In this document: positions 1 to 8,563 of the stretch, one piece after another | Layout of the letters: every line of letters begins with the position of its first letter | Numbering within the stretch: position 1 is the first letter of the stretch | NCBI GenBank assembly: GCA_004552155.1 | Contig: SFPF01000010.1 | Location: forward strand, 1 to 37,563 | Direction: 5' to 3' | Length of the DNA: 37,563 nucleotides | Source of the DNA: Bacteroidales bacterium | GTDB lineage: Bacteria; Bacteroidota; Bacteroidia; Bacteroidales; Bacteroidaceae | Notes under the pieces: model-generated | Seen by the model: the letters and a program-made list of their open reading frames with translations, nothing else | Database searches by the model: none | What the model was told of the DNA's origin: nothing | Made by a program: the position numbers and the translations under genes

Positions 1-4
1 AGGA

Positions 5-64
5 TAAATTGTAAGTTGAAGAGGGAGCGTAGCGGGCTACGTGACCGATGAGACTTACGATTTA
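5..64. repeat. REP-like nested palindrome at window start
   Basis: Outer arms TAAATTGTAAGT (5-16) and ACTTACGATTTA (53-64) are complementary except for one G-T pair, and they enclose a perfect inner hairpin CGTAGC-GG-GCTACG (28-41). The nested hairpin in a non-coding stretch is typical of REP-type intergenic elements of Bacteroidetes. No transposase is in view. The element is cut close to the window edge, so its full extent is unknown. Confidence 0.4.
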
Positions 65-123
65 GACCGAAAAGAAAACAAAAGATGACAAAACGTCAAT
101 CCAACATTATTGTAAATTTTTAC

Positions 124-146
124 GGTGGGAATTTATAGAACCCACC
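124..146 (-). terminator. Weak hairpin terminator after the LysE-type gene
   Basis: A 6-base stem GGTGGG/CCCACC (124-129 with 141-146) lies directly beyond the stop codon of the LysE-type gene on the minus strand. The following bases are only moderately T-rich, so termination activity is an inference. Confidence 0.35.
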
Positions 147-147
147 T

Positions 148-816
148 TTAATAAATAGATAAGTGGAACAGCGTCATCACGGCGTAGATGACGGACGCAA
201 TCAGCACGATGGTGCCGATGGTGCGGTTGAGGCGCAAGATGCCGCGCACGCCGAAGTTTTGCTTCATGCGGTTAATCACGTAAGTCAGTCCGAGCCACCA
301 GAGCATCGCGCCGCCCACAATGGAAATGTAGCCCACGCACTGCCCGAGGAAATTGCCGGGAATGACAAAGGTGAGCATGTTGTAGAGGGCGATGAAGAGG
401 AAGATAATCAGCGGGTTGGAGAGCGTAACGAGAAACGCAGTCGAGAAGTTGTGCAGTAGCGTGCCCTTTTTCGTGGATACGGGGCGCAGGCACTTGCGCG
501 GGTCGGTGCGGAAGAGATACAGCCCGAAGATGAAGAGCATGATGCTGCCGATGAGTTTCATCCAGAAGAGGTTGCGCTCGTTGTCGATAAAGTCCATCAC
601 GAACGACATGCCGAGGCCCGTGACGAGGGCGTAGATGAAATCGCTCAATGCCGCGCCCGCGCCGGTGACGAGGCCGTAGTTGCGCCCCTTTTGCATGGTG
701 CGCTGTATGCACAGAATGCCTACGGGACCCATGGGGGCGGAGGCGATAATTCCTACTAACATGCCTTTGAAGGCGAGGAGGGGTAAACTGGCAAATTCCG
801 CAAATATATTATTCAT
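148..816 (-). CDS. LysE/RhtB family amino-acid exporter
   Basis: A 222-residue inner-membrane protein with about six hydrophobic segments. The N-terminal stretch GIIASAPMGPVGILCIQRTM (residues about 22-41) is the characteristic LysE/RhtB signature, a membrane segment with a Pro-Gly loop followed by a basic turn. Family members export amino acids such as lysine, threonine or homoserine lactone; the substrate cannot be read from sequence. Its start lies 30 bases after the stop of the S41 protease gene, with no promoter or terminator visible between them, so co-transcription is likely. The length is normal for the family and the frame is intact. Confidence 0.85.
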   Translation of the reverse strand: MNNIFAEFASLPLLAFKGMLVGIIASAPMGPVGILCIQRTMQKGRNYGLVTGAGAALSDFIYALVTGLGMSFVMDFIDNERNLFWMKLIGSIMLFIFGLYLFRTDPRKCLRPVSTKKGTLLHNFSTAFLVTLSNPLIIFLFIALYNMLTFVIPGNFLGQCVGYISIVGGAMLWWLGLTYVINRMKQNFGVRGILRLNRTIGTIVLIASVIYAVMTLFHLSIY

Positions 817-846
817 CTTCTTATCGTTTGTATAAAATGTCCTGTT

Positions 847-1902
847 CTAATTTGTTGTTTGGCAACGCTCCCGCAGCAGTTTCCGTGCTGTTTCGATGAT
901 GGTGTCGCGGTTGCGGGCATAGTCTTCGGAGGTAATGTCTGCGTGCACGTCTGGTTCGATGCCGCTTTCGGTGCAAACCATGTTGATGTCGTACATCGGG
1001 CATGCCGAGAAGCGCAGCGACCAGCCGTTGGGCAGTTCCGAGGAGAAAGGCAAGCCTGCGCCGCCGCCGGTCTTATCGCCCACAACGATGACCTGCGGCA
1101 AATGCTTCACGAACATCACGAACGAGTTGGCCGCGCTGTATGTGCTGCGGTTGGTTAGCACAGCCACGGGCTTCTGCCAGCGCAGTCCCGGGAACGGATC
1201 AAGTGTCACGGCCTCCGGGGCAGAGAGGTCGGCGTGACCTGTGCCCGTCTTGTGGCTCATGTATGCGATGGTCGTCGTGCTGTTGATAAACACCGATGCC
1301 AACTGCTGCGCGGTAGTCAGCAGTCCCCCGCCGTTGTTGCGCAGGTCCACTATAAGTGCGTCGCAGAGTGATAGTTCCCGCATCACCTCGTTGAGGTTGC
1401 CGTCGCCGATGGCCGTGTTGAAGGATGCGCAGCGTATGTAGCCGATGTTGTCATCGAGCGTGCGGTATTTCAGTCCGCAGGTGTAGCGATAGTCTTCCGT
1501 GCGTCCGAGATAGACGCGCTCCAAGGAGTCGGAATAGTTCATCGGATAGTCGTCGAACCATTTGCCGTAGCGGGCCACGTCGAACGGGGCATAGAGGTTG
1601 GTGTGCCCGTCGCGCAGTTCCGCGAGCATCTTGCCGAAAATCTCGAACTGCTGCCGGTCGGTCAGTCCGTCGTTCACGGCGGCAGAGTAACGCGTATAGA
1701 CTTCGTTCCAATCCAGCCCGTACTCCTTTTGCTTTTCTGCGAAGAAGCAATAGTGCTCGTCCGCAATGCGCCAAAGCGCGTCGAAGTTGCCGCGTGCCGT
1801 GTTCTCTGCCACGTCCTCCTTGATGCAGCCAGCGCAAAGCAGGCTTGCCACCGCGAGGAGCGGCAGGAGGCGGAGCGATATGGAGCGAAGCAGGCGGGGC
1901 AT
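847..1902 (-). CDS. S41 family (C-terminal processing-like) lipoprotein peptidase
   Basis: A 351-residue serine protease of the tail-specific/CtpA type (S41). Residues 1-26 form a lipoprotein-type signal ending LLCAGC, with Cys26 as the likely lipidated residue, so the enzyme should sit in a membrane facing the periplasm or surface. The core shows DLRNNGGG (186-193), the likely nucleophile Ser256 in STYSAANS and the likely general base Lys277 in GDKTGGGAG, the Ser/Lys dyad arrangement of S41. No separate PDZ domain is evident, which resembles the short Bacteroidetes members rather than CtpA. It follows the DUF3316 gene by 60 bases and precedes the LysE-type gene. The substrate is unknown. Confidence 0.88.
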   Translation of the reverse strand: MPRLLRSISLRLLPLLAVASLLCAGCIKEDVAENTARGNFDALWRIADEHYCFFAEKQKEYGLDWNEVYTRYSAAVNDGLTDRQQFEIFGKMLAELRDGHTNLYAPFDVARYGKWFDDYPMNYSDSLERVYLGRTEDYRYTCGLKYRTLDDNIGYIRCASFNTAIGDGNLNEVMRELSLCDALIVDLRNNGGGLLTTAQQLASVFINSTTTIAYMSHKTGTGHADLSAPEAVTLDPFPGLRWQKPVAVLTNRSTYSAANSFVMFVKHLPQVIVVGDKTGGGAGLPFSSELPNGWSLRFSACPMYDINMVCTESGIEPDVHADITSEDYARNRDTIIETARKLLRERCQTTN

Positions 1903-1962
1903 AGTTTTGATGGGAACTTTGAAGGCTATATAATTAATGGAGACTATATATATAAATATTGT

Positions 1963-2832
1963 CTACCTCTTCTTGGGGCGGAAAATCGCGAGGCGGCGCA
2001 CGTAGCCGATGACAAACTCATTGCGCCAAGCGTGGCGTTTGAGGTCGTTTACGTGGCTCTGCCGCACGTCGGCGAGATAGCCGAGCGTAAGTACCGAGCC
2101 GCCCAAGGGTATGTCCAGGGTTGCCGTCAGGCGCACCGAGGGTGCGTTGACGGGATAGGTGAAGCAGATGTTGTGGTCGCGATGACCGAGCGAAAAGAGT
2201 TCGTAATACGACTGCCCGTAAGCAGGCGAGAACATCAGTCCTGCGAGCGGCACATCTGCTCCGAGGCGGGCGCGCCATTCTCCGCGCTTCACGCGAAAAG
2301 TATATTCCGCGAAAGCAGATGCGGCGAGGTCGATAGCGGCACGTCCCTGCGCGGGATTGTTGCCATTGCGCGTGTTGTAAGTGAAACCGCCCGTGAACTC
2401 TGCCAGTCCGCCCACGGCGATACGCCAGTGCTTGGAGGGGCGGAAGTTGTAGTGCCAGCCGCCGGCGGCGGTGAAGTCGGCATCGAGTTCTTTCCCGTCG
2501 TCGGTGGGCGAGGAGAGGTAGTCGGCCTGTGCTGAGAAGAGTGCCATGACGCTCACCTTGCCTTTGCCCCAGCGAGCCGTGCGGTCGCTGCGGTGCGTCA
2601 GGGAGAGCGCGGGGCCGGTGTACTCGAGCGGCGAGAGGTACGTGTCGAGCACGTTTGCCTTGCCGAAGCCGAAGAGCCATGTGTGCTCTGTGATGCTCGG
2701 CACGGTGCCTTCCACGGGGCAAGGGGCAGGGGCTTTCGTGCTGTCGCTTGCGGCAACAGCGTGCGGCGCAGTTTCTGCCAAAGCGGCGCAGGGCAGCAGG
2801 CACAAAATATATGCAATCAGGCGGCGCGTCAC
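1963..2832 (-). CDS. DUF3316 family outer-membrane beta-barrel-like protein
   Basis: A 289-residue protein with a cleavable signal (about residues 1-19, ending ALA) followed by alternating polar/hydrophobic strands, aromatic strand ends and glycine-rich turns, which suggests an outer-membrane barrel. The overall pattern matches the Bacteroidetes-specific DUF3316 family, whose function is unknown. The start codon overlaps the end of the dedA-type gene by four bases (2829-2832), so the two are translationally coupled. It ends in a basic tail (FRPKKR) rather than the usual terminal aromatic residue of porins, so the barrel assignment is an inference. Confidence 0.7.
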   Translation of the reverse strand: MTRRLIAYILCLLPCAALAETAPHAVAASDSTKAPAPCPVEGTVPSITEHTWLFGFGKANVLDTYLSPLEYTGPALSLTHRSDRTARWGKGKVSVMALFSAQADYLSSPTDDGKELDADFTAAGGWHYNFRPSKHWRIAVGGLAEFTGGFTYNTRNGNNPAQGRAAIDLAASAFAEYTFRVKRGEWRARLGADVPLAGLMFSPAYGQSYYELFSLGHRDHNICFTYPVNAPSVRLTATLDIPLGGSVLTLGYLADVRQSHVNDLKRHAWRNEFVIGYVRRLAIFRPKKR

Positions 2833-3464
2833 TTTTTCAGTCCTTTGTATATCAGCACGCCAATCACGGCGGCCACGATGATAAGGATGGCGTAGCCTAT
2901 TTCATGGCTGTATGTCGAGGCGAGTAGGTAAACGTCCTCCGTAGTCTTTAAGTCGGTGTAGCGGTAAATGCCGTAGCCTATCAGTGCCAGCACCGTGTTC
3001 CAGAGCCCTGCGCCGAGCGTGGTGTAGAGCAGGAACGGCGCAATCTTCATGCCCGACAGGCCGGCGGGGATACTGATGAGTTGGCGCACGGCGGGCACGA
3101 GCCGTCCGAAGAACGTGGAGGCTGCGCCGTGGCGGCGGAAATACTCCTCGGCATTCTTCACCTTCTCTTCATCTATGAGGCACATGTGGCCGAGGCGGCT
3201 GTTGGCAAATTTATACACGATGGGACGGCCGAGCCAGCGCGAGAGGCCGTAGTTGACCAATGCGCCGAGGTCGGCACCAATGGTGGCAAACACGATGACG
3301 AGGAAAATATTGAGGCTGTCGTCGGCCATGGCTTTCCACGCGGCGGGCGGCACTACCACCTCCGAGGGAAAGGGAATAAACGAGCTTTCGATGGCCATGA
3401 ACAAGGTGACCACCCAATAGTTGAGGTTTTCAAGCACCCAACGAAACAGTTCTGCTGTATCCAT
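2829..3464 (-). CDS. DedA family (SNARE-associated/VTT domain) membrane protein
   Basis: A 211-residue polytopic membrane protein. The early segment ESSFIPFPSEVVVPPAA (about 26-42) and the later FGRLVPAVRQLISIPAG (about 119-135) are the two hallmark motifs of DedA proteins, with the conserved acidic residue and the R-x3-P-x2-R pattern. DedA proteins act in the inner membrane in envelope homeostasis; several scramble or flip undecaprenyl phosphate or phospholipids. The length is standard. It overlaps the DUF3316 start by four bases and is the first gene of the dedA-DUF3316-S41-lysE run. A dispersed repeat (3483-3595) lies just upstream, and no TAnnTTTG element is seen there. Confidence 0.9.
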   Translation of the reverse strand: MDTAELFRWVLENLNYWVVTLFMAIESSFIPFPSEVVVPPAAWKAMADDSLNIFLVIVFATIGADLGALVNYGLSRWLGRPIVYKFANSRLGHMCLIDEEKVKNAEEYFRRHGAASTFFGRLVPAVRQLISIPAGLSGMKIAPFLLYTTLGAGLWNTVLALIGYGIYRYTDLKTTEDVYLLASTYSHEIGYAILIIVAAVIGVLIYKGLKK

Positions 3465-3482
3465 ATTATATATTGGTTTATT

Positions 3483-3595
3483 AGTAGACGAGTTTACAAG
3501 TAAACGAGTAGACGAGACAAGAATGTCTTGCCAAATATTTTTACATGAGTAACTTGTCTTGTTTACTTGTTTACTCGTTTACTTGTTTACTAAAA
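3483..3595. repeat. Dispersed ~112-base imperfect-palindrome repeat, copy 1
   Basis: The left arm is built of 8-base units of the type GTwwACrA (GTAGACGA, GTTTACAA, GTAAACGA), and the right arm of units such as TTGTTTAC. The two 39-base arms are inverted complements at most positions. Six of the nine mismatches would be G-U pairs in a plus-strand RNA. A second palindrome, CAAGAATGTCTTG, sits by the loop. It lies between sufB and the dedA-type gene, both on the minus strand. Related copies are at 8432, 9920 and 33104. Confidence 0.85.
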
Positions 3596-3607
3596 CGTTC
3601 CTATCTA

Positions 3608-5062
3608 TCAACCTACCGAGCCTTCCAGCGAAACGCTCAGCAACTTTTGCGCTTCAACGGCAAACTCCATCGGAAGTTTGTTGATGACCTCCTTTGCATA
3701 GCCGCCCACAATCAGTCCCACGGCATCTTCGGTGCTGATGCCGCGCTGGTTGCAGTAGAATAACTGATCTTCTGAAATTTTCGACGTTGTGGCTTCGTGC
3801 TCCACTATGGCATTGTTGTTGGCCACGTCGATGTAAGGGAACGTGTGTGCGCCGCATTTGTTGCCAAGCAGCAGCGAGTCGCACGAGGAATAGTTGCGGG
3901 CATCGGTGGCCTTGCTGCCCACCTTCACCAGTCCGCGGTAAGAGTTTTGGCTGTGCCCTGCCGAGATGCCTTTCGATATGATGGTGGAGCGCGTGTTCTT
4001 GCCGAGGTGAATCATCTTCGTGCCCGTGTCGGCCTCTTGGTAATGGTTCGTCACGGCCACGCTGTAAAATTCTGCCTGAGAGTTGTCGCCCGAAAGGATG
4101 CACGAGGGATATTTCCATGTAATGGCGGAGCCGGTTTCCACCTGCGTCCAAGAGAGTTTCGCACCCTTGCCCCGCAGATGCCCGCGCTTTGTTACGAGGT
4201 TGTACACGCCGCCGCGTCCCTGCTCATCGCCTGGATACCAGTTTTGCACGGTGGAATATTTTACCTCAGCATCTTCCATCACGACAATCTCCACTATGGC
4301 GGCGTGCAGCTGGTTCTCGTCGCGCATCGGTGCGGTGCAGCCTTCGAGATAACTCACGTACGCCCCGTCGTCGCACACGATGAGCGTGCGCTCAAACTGC
4401 CCCGTCTCGCGGGCGTTGATGCGGAAATAGGTGGAAAGTTCCATGGGGCAGCGCACGCCCTTGGGGATATACACGAAGGAGCCGTCGGAGAACACGGCGG
4501 AGTTGAGCGCGGCGAAATAGTTGTCGCGGTAGGGCACCACCGTGCCGAGGTACTTGCGTACCAAGTCGGGGTTTTCGCGCACGGCCTCGCTGATAGAGCT
4601 GAAGATGATGCCTTTCTCTTGCAGCGTCTCCTTGAAAGTGGTCTTCACCGATACGGAGTCCATCACGGCATCTACTGCCACGCCTGCCAAAGCCATTCGT
4701 TCTTCGAGGGGAATGCCGAGTTTGTCGAACGTCTTCATCAGTTCGGGGTCGATTTCCTTTTCCCCGTCCTTATTCTTCGATTTCTGCGTGGGGTCGGCGT
4801 AGTAGGAAATGGCCTGGTAGTCTATTTCCGGCAGATGCACGTGCCCCCAAGTCGGCTGCTCCAAGGTTTGCCAGTAGCGGAAGGCTTTCAACCGGAAATC
4901 GAGCAGCCATTCCGGCTCTCCTTTCTTTTGGGAGATGAGCCGGATGACGTCTTCGTTCAGACCTTTGTCAATGATTTCGGTCTGTACGTCGGTGGTAAAG
5001 CCGTATTCGTATTTTTTCTCGGCGGCTTCGCGCACGAGTTTGTTTTTTTCTTCCATAAGCAC
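3608..5062 (-). CDS. sufB: Fe-S cluster assembly scaffold protein SufB
   Basis: A 484-residue SufB, the cytosolic scaffold of the SufBCD complex on which Fe-S clusters are built. Strongly conserved stretches are FVYIPKGVRCPMELSTYFRI (mid-protein), VCDDGAYVSYLEGCTAPMRD, and the C-terminal LLLGNKCGAHTFPYIDV followed by HEATTSKISEDQLFYCNQRG, which carries residues used for cluster formation and the SufD interface. Length is normal and the frame is intact. Two starts are possible, at 5062 and two codons on at 5056; the latter (MEEKNKL) resembles relatives more. It follows cvpA by about 30 bases. sufC and sufD, normally adjacent in Bacteroidales, do not follow: the next sequence is a repeat and then the dedA-type gene. 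Confidence 0.96.
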   Translation of the reverse strand: MLMEEKNKLVREAAEKKYEYGFTTDVQTEIIDKGLNEDVIRLISQKKGEPEWLLDFRLKAFRYWQTLEQPTWGHVHLPEIDYQAISYYADPTQKSKNKDGEKEIDPELMKTFDKLGIPLEERMALAGVAVDAVMDSVSVKTTFKETLQEKGIIFSSISEAVRENPDLVRKYLGTVVPYRDNYFAALNSAVFSDGSFVYIPKGVRCPMELSTYFRINARETGQFERTLIVCDDGAYVSYLEGCTAPMRDENQLHAAIVEIVVMEDAEVKYSTVQNWYPGDEQGRGGVYNLVTKRGHLRGKGAKLSWTQVETGSAITWKYPSCILSGDNSQAEFYSVAVTNHYQEADTGTKMIHLGKNTRSTIISKGISAGHSQNSYRGLVKVGSKATDARNYSSCDSLLLGNKCGAHTFPYIDVANNNAIVEHEATTSKISEDQLFYCNQRGISTEDAVGLIVGGYAKEVINKLPMEFAVEAQKLLSVSLEGSVG

Positions 5063-5092
5063 AAATGCCTTGCTGGCTGTTGCCAGCGACAG

Positions 5093-5596
5093 TTATCGGT
5101 CAAACCTCACCCACGTGGTGTCGGCTTTTTCCTCTTCAACTTCATCGTTGTTGAAAAATGCTTTCACGATGCCGGCCGTCGGTTTGTAGAGTTTCGACTC
5201 TGCTGCTTTCTGCTTGTTCATGATATGGAGCGCGTCCATGGCGTTGAACACGCAACTGATGAGCAGCGCGTATTTCAAGATGCCCACCAATGCACCGAGT
5301 ATGCTGTTGGGCATGCCTAATTGTATGCCCTTCATAGCCTTTGTCAGCAGGTTGGCAACGAAGCCGAGGGCTATGGGCACGATGATCCAAAGGATAAAGA
5401 ATGCCACGATGCTCGTGAACATATTGGTCTCCGTGCCGTCTACGCTGAGGTACTTGCCCAAAGTGGCGTAGCACGTGGCGGCTACGAACAGGCCAATCAG
5501 GAAACCGGCGGACGAGATAATTTCTTTGAGAAACCCGTTGCGCCAGCCGCTGAACGCCGCCCATAGCACGAGAATGATTACAAAGAGGTCAATCAT
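5093..5596 (-). CDS. CvpA family membrane protein
   Basis: A 167-residue protein with about four membrane segments. The opening MIDLFVIILVLWAAFSGWRN and following glycine-rich helix are the CvpA/colicin V production family signature. Members are inner-membrane proteins tied to envelope stress and, in Enterobacteria, purF co-transcription; the molecular role is unclear. It lies between infB and sufB, a common Bacteroidales arrangement. An infB terminator (5657-5696) upstream suggests that cvpA-sufB can form its own transcript. The charged tail (residues about 130-167) is cytoplasmic-looking. Confidence 0.82.
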   Translation of the reverse strand: MIDLFVIILVLWAAFSGWRNGFLKEIISSAGFLIGLFVAATCYATLGKYLSVDGTETNMFTSIVAFFILWIIVPIALGFVANLLTKAMKGIQLGMPNSILGALVGILKYALLISCVFNAMDALHIMNKQKAAESKLYKPTAGIVKAFFNNDEVEEEKADTTWVRFDR

Positions 5597-5656
5597 AGGG
5601 AGAGTGTTATAGTATCTATATAGATATAGAGTGACTATCTTTTATAAAATCAAATA

Positions 5657-5696
5657 GGCAGACAAGCAATCGGGCGCGCCCGTTTGCCTGTCTGCC
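5657..5696 (-). terminator. Intrinsic terminator after infB
   Basis: Long inverted repeat GGCAGACAAGCAA.CGGGCG / CGCCCG.TTGCCTGTCTGCC with a GC-rich core. On the minus strand it lies just past the infB stop and is followed by a T-rich stretch (TATTTGATTTTATA). It separates infB from cvpA-sufB. Confidence 0.75.
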
Positions 5697-5710
5697 AGTA
5701 TAGTTGCTGC

Positions 5711-8421
5711 CTATGCGTTGAGCTTCTGCTTGACTTCTACTTCCTGGAAGGTTTCGATGATGTCGCCTTCCTTGATGTCGTTGCAGTTGGTCAGGCTGAT
5801 ACCGCACTCGAAGTTGGTATTCACTTCCTTCACGTCGTCTTTGAAGCGTTTGAGCGCGTTGATTTCGCCCGTGAAGATTACGATGCCGTCGCGGATGAGG
5901 CGTGCCTTGTCGCTGCGCTTCACCTTGCCGTCGATCACGTAAGCACCGGCCACGTAACCCACCTTGGAGATGTGGTAAACTTGGCGCACTTCGATGTTGG
6001 CGGTAAGTTCTTCCTTGATGACGGGTTCGAGCATGCCTTCCATGGCTTCCTTAACGTCCTCGATAGCGTCGTAGATGACGGAGTACTGTCGGATTTCCAC
6101 GCCGTCGCGGTCGGCCAGTTTCTTAGCCTGTTGCGAAGGACGCACCTGGAAACCTACAATCACGGCGTCGGAAGCGGCAGCCAGCGTCACGTCGTTTTCG
6201 CTGATCTGACCCACGCCCTTGTAAATCACCTTCACCACGATGTTCTCCGTAGAGAGTTTGATGAACGAGTCGGCGAGTGCTTCCACCGAGCCGTCCACAT
6301 CGGCCTTGACGATGATATTGAGTTCGTGGTACGAACCCATTTTGAGGCGCTTGCCAATCTTTTCGAGCGTGAGCACCTCTCGCGTGCGGAGGTCTTGCTC
6401 GCGTTGCAGCTGTTCGCGGCGGTTGGCGATTTCGCGTGCCTCCTGTTCCGTTTCCATCACGTGGAACTGGTCGCCGGCCTGCGGTGCGCCGTTGAAGCCG
6501 AGCAGCGTGGCGGCCATGGCGGGTCCCACTTCGTTCACGCGCTGGTTACGTTCGTTGAAGAGTGCCTTCACGCGGCCGAAGTTCGTGCCGGCCAGCACCA
6601 CGTCGCCTTGCTTGAGCGTACCGTTGCTCACGAGCACCGTGGCCACGTAGCCGCGACCCTTGTCGAGCGACGACTCGATGACCGTGCCCGTAGCCTTGCG
6701 GTTGGGGTTGGCTTTAAGTTCGAGCATGTCGGCCTCGAGCAGCACCTTCTCCAAAAGGTCGGCAACGCCGATGCCCTTTTTGGCGGAGATGTCCTGGCTC
6801 TGATATTTGCCGCCCCATTCTTCCACGAGGAAGTTCATGGCAGCCAGTCCCTCCTTAATCTTGTCGGGGTTGGCGTGGGGCTTGTCTATCTTGTTGATGG
6901 CAAATACGATGGGCACATTCGCTGCCACGGCGTGGCTGATGGCTTCCTTCGTCTGCGGCATGATGTCGTCGTCGGCGGCGATGATGAGCGCCGCGGGCAC
7001 GCATGGCGGTAAAGGCTTCGTGGCCCGGGGTGTCGAGGAAGGTGATGTGGCGGCCGCTCTCGAGCGTCACGTTGTACGCGCCGATGTGCTGCGTGATGCC
7101 GCCTGCCTCGCCGGCGATGACGTTCGACTTGCGGATATAGTCGAGCAAGGAGGTCTTACCGTGGTCCACGTGACCCATCACCGTAACGATCGGGGCGCGG
7201 GGTTCGAGGTCTTCCTCGTTGTCTGCCTCCTCGGCAATGGCTTCCTGCACGTCGGCGCTGACAAATTCGGTTTTAAAGCCGAACTCCTCTGCCACGAGGT
7301 CGATGGTCTCGGCGTCCATGCGCTGGTTGATGCTCACCATGATGCCGATGCTCATGCATGTGCCGATGACCTTCGTTACAGGCACCTGCATCATGTTGGC
7401 CAGTTCGTTGGCGGTTACAAACTCCGTGAGCTTGAGTATCTTGCTCTCGGCCTTTGCTTCGAGACGTTCTTCTTCCTGTTGGGCACGCGCCTGCTCGCGC
7501 TTTTCCACCTGCTTGGCTACGTCCTCTTCCGTCACTTCGGCCTTCACTTCCTTGGCCTTGCGGTTGCGCTCGCGCTGCTTCTTGCCGCTTTCCTTGCCGG
7601 CTGCGGCGGAGACTGCTTTCTCGCCTTGGCGCTTGCGGTTGCCGCCAGCCGCGGAGGCGGCTGCCTGGTTGGCGGCAGCGTTCACGTCCACGCGCTCCTT
7701 GCCGATGCGCTGGCGTTTCTTCTTCTCGCCGGTAGCCTGTCCGTTCTTGGCTTCGCGCTCCTTGCGGCGCTCTTCCTTCGACTTCTTCTTGGGACGGGTG
7801 GTGGCGTTGATGCTGCTCAGGTCGACAGTTTGAACACGCCGTCGCTCTCTTCGCCGATGGCCTTTGCGCGTTCCTCCACAGAGGGGCGCGGCTTGCGCTC
7901 CTTGTGCGCCTTGGCAGGCTCGGCTGTTTCGGGCTGTGCCGGTGTGGCAGGCTTGGCGGGCGCTTCCTCCGCTTTCGGCTGCTCGGGGGCGGGAGCGGCA
8001 GGTTCTTCTGCCGGCTCTTCCTTGGCGGCAGGCTGCTCGGGGGCTTTCGGCTCTTCGGGCTGCTGCGGGGCAGGGGCTGCCTGCTCGGCGGCAGGTTCGG
8101 ACTTGGCAGCCGGCTCGGACTTGGCGGCAGGCACTTCCTTAACGGCAGACTGCGGGTCGCCGCCGAGATGGTTGAGGTCAATCTTGCCTTTCGTCACAAT
8201 CTGCGGCTTCAGTTCTTCGGGCACGGTGGTTTCCACTACCTGCGGCTCGGGCTTCTGCTCCTTCACGGCCGGACGCTTGTCCTTCTGGCGGTTTTGCAGA
8301 AGTTCCTCGGCCTTGTTGCGCAGCATCTTGTCTGCGCCGAACCTTTCTTACCGAGGAAATCGACAATCGTTTGCAGACCGACGTTGAATTCTTTAATTGC
8401 TTTGTTTAATCTGATACTCAT
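5711..8421 (-). CDS. infB: Translation initiation factor IF-2, frame disrupted at three points
   Basis: IF-2 is the GTPase that places fMet-tRNA on the 30S subunit. The start at 8421 gives MSIRLNKAIKEFNVGLQTIV, the usual Bacteroidetes IF-2 N-domain. The reading then switches frame near 8341 (after FLGKKG, resuming at FGADKMLRNK), near 7820 (after GVFKLS, resuming at DLSSINATTRPKKK) and near 6988 (after AFTAMRARGA, resuming at IIAADDDIMPQ). Between the breaks lie a Pro/Ala/Glu-rich linker, a Lys/Arg/Glu-rich helix, and the G domain with GHVDHGKTSLLDY, DTPGHEAF and, after the last break, FAINKID. The C-terminal domains to residue KQKLNA are intact. At each break some conserved residues are missing, about 20-25 at the first and 6-7 at the last by comparison with remembered family sequences. 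Since infB is essential, sequence error or misassembly is the likely cause. Confidence 0.9.
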
Positions 8422-8431
8422 TTTGTGTGTC

Positions 8432-8543
8432 AGTAGACGAGTTTACAAGTAAACAAGTATACGAGACAAGAATGTCTTGCCAAATATTTTACATGAGTAA
8501 CTTGTCTTGTTTACTCGTTTACTCGTTTCCTTGTTTACTAAAA
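8432..8543. repeat. Dispersed ~112-base imperfect-palindrome repeat, copy 2
   Basis: Nearly identical to the copy at 3483-3595, including the CAAGAATGTCTTG loop palindrome; it differs by a handful of substitutions and one T-run base. It fills the gap between nusA and infB (both minus strand), in the same orientation as the other copies. Confidence 0.85.
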
Positions 8544-8563
8544 TTGTTTGCCTTTTCTAATCA

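Noticed and set aside
5..64. Retron or tRNA-like structured RNA at the left edge
   Set aside because: No reverse transcriptase is nearby, no T-loop or acceptor-like sequence is present, and the structure is a plain nested hairpin.
3797..5320. A 507-codon plus-strand open frame antisense to sufB and cvpA
   Set aside because: It mirrors the codon pattern of sufB, crosses a gene border, and its protein has no domain-like composition; similar long antisense frames occur over most GC-rich genes here.
6980..7000. Programmed frameshifting in infB
   Set aside because: No slippery sequence is seen and conserved residues are missing at the join, and two more breaks exist in the same gene, so a loss of bases explains it better.
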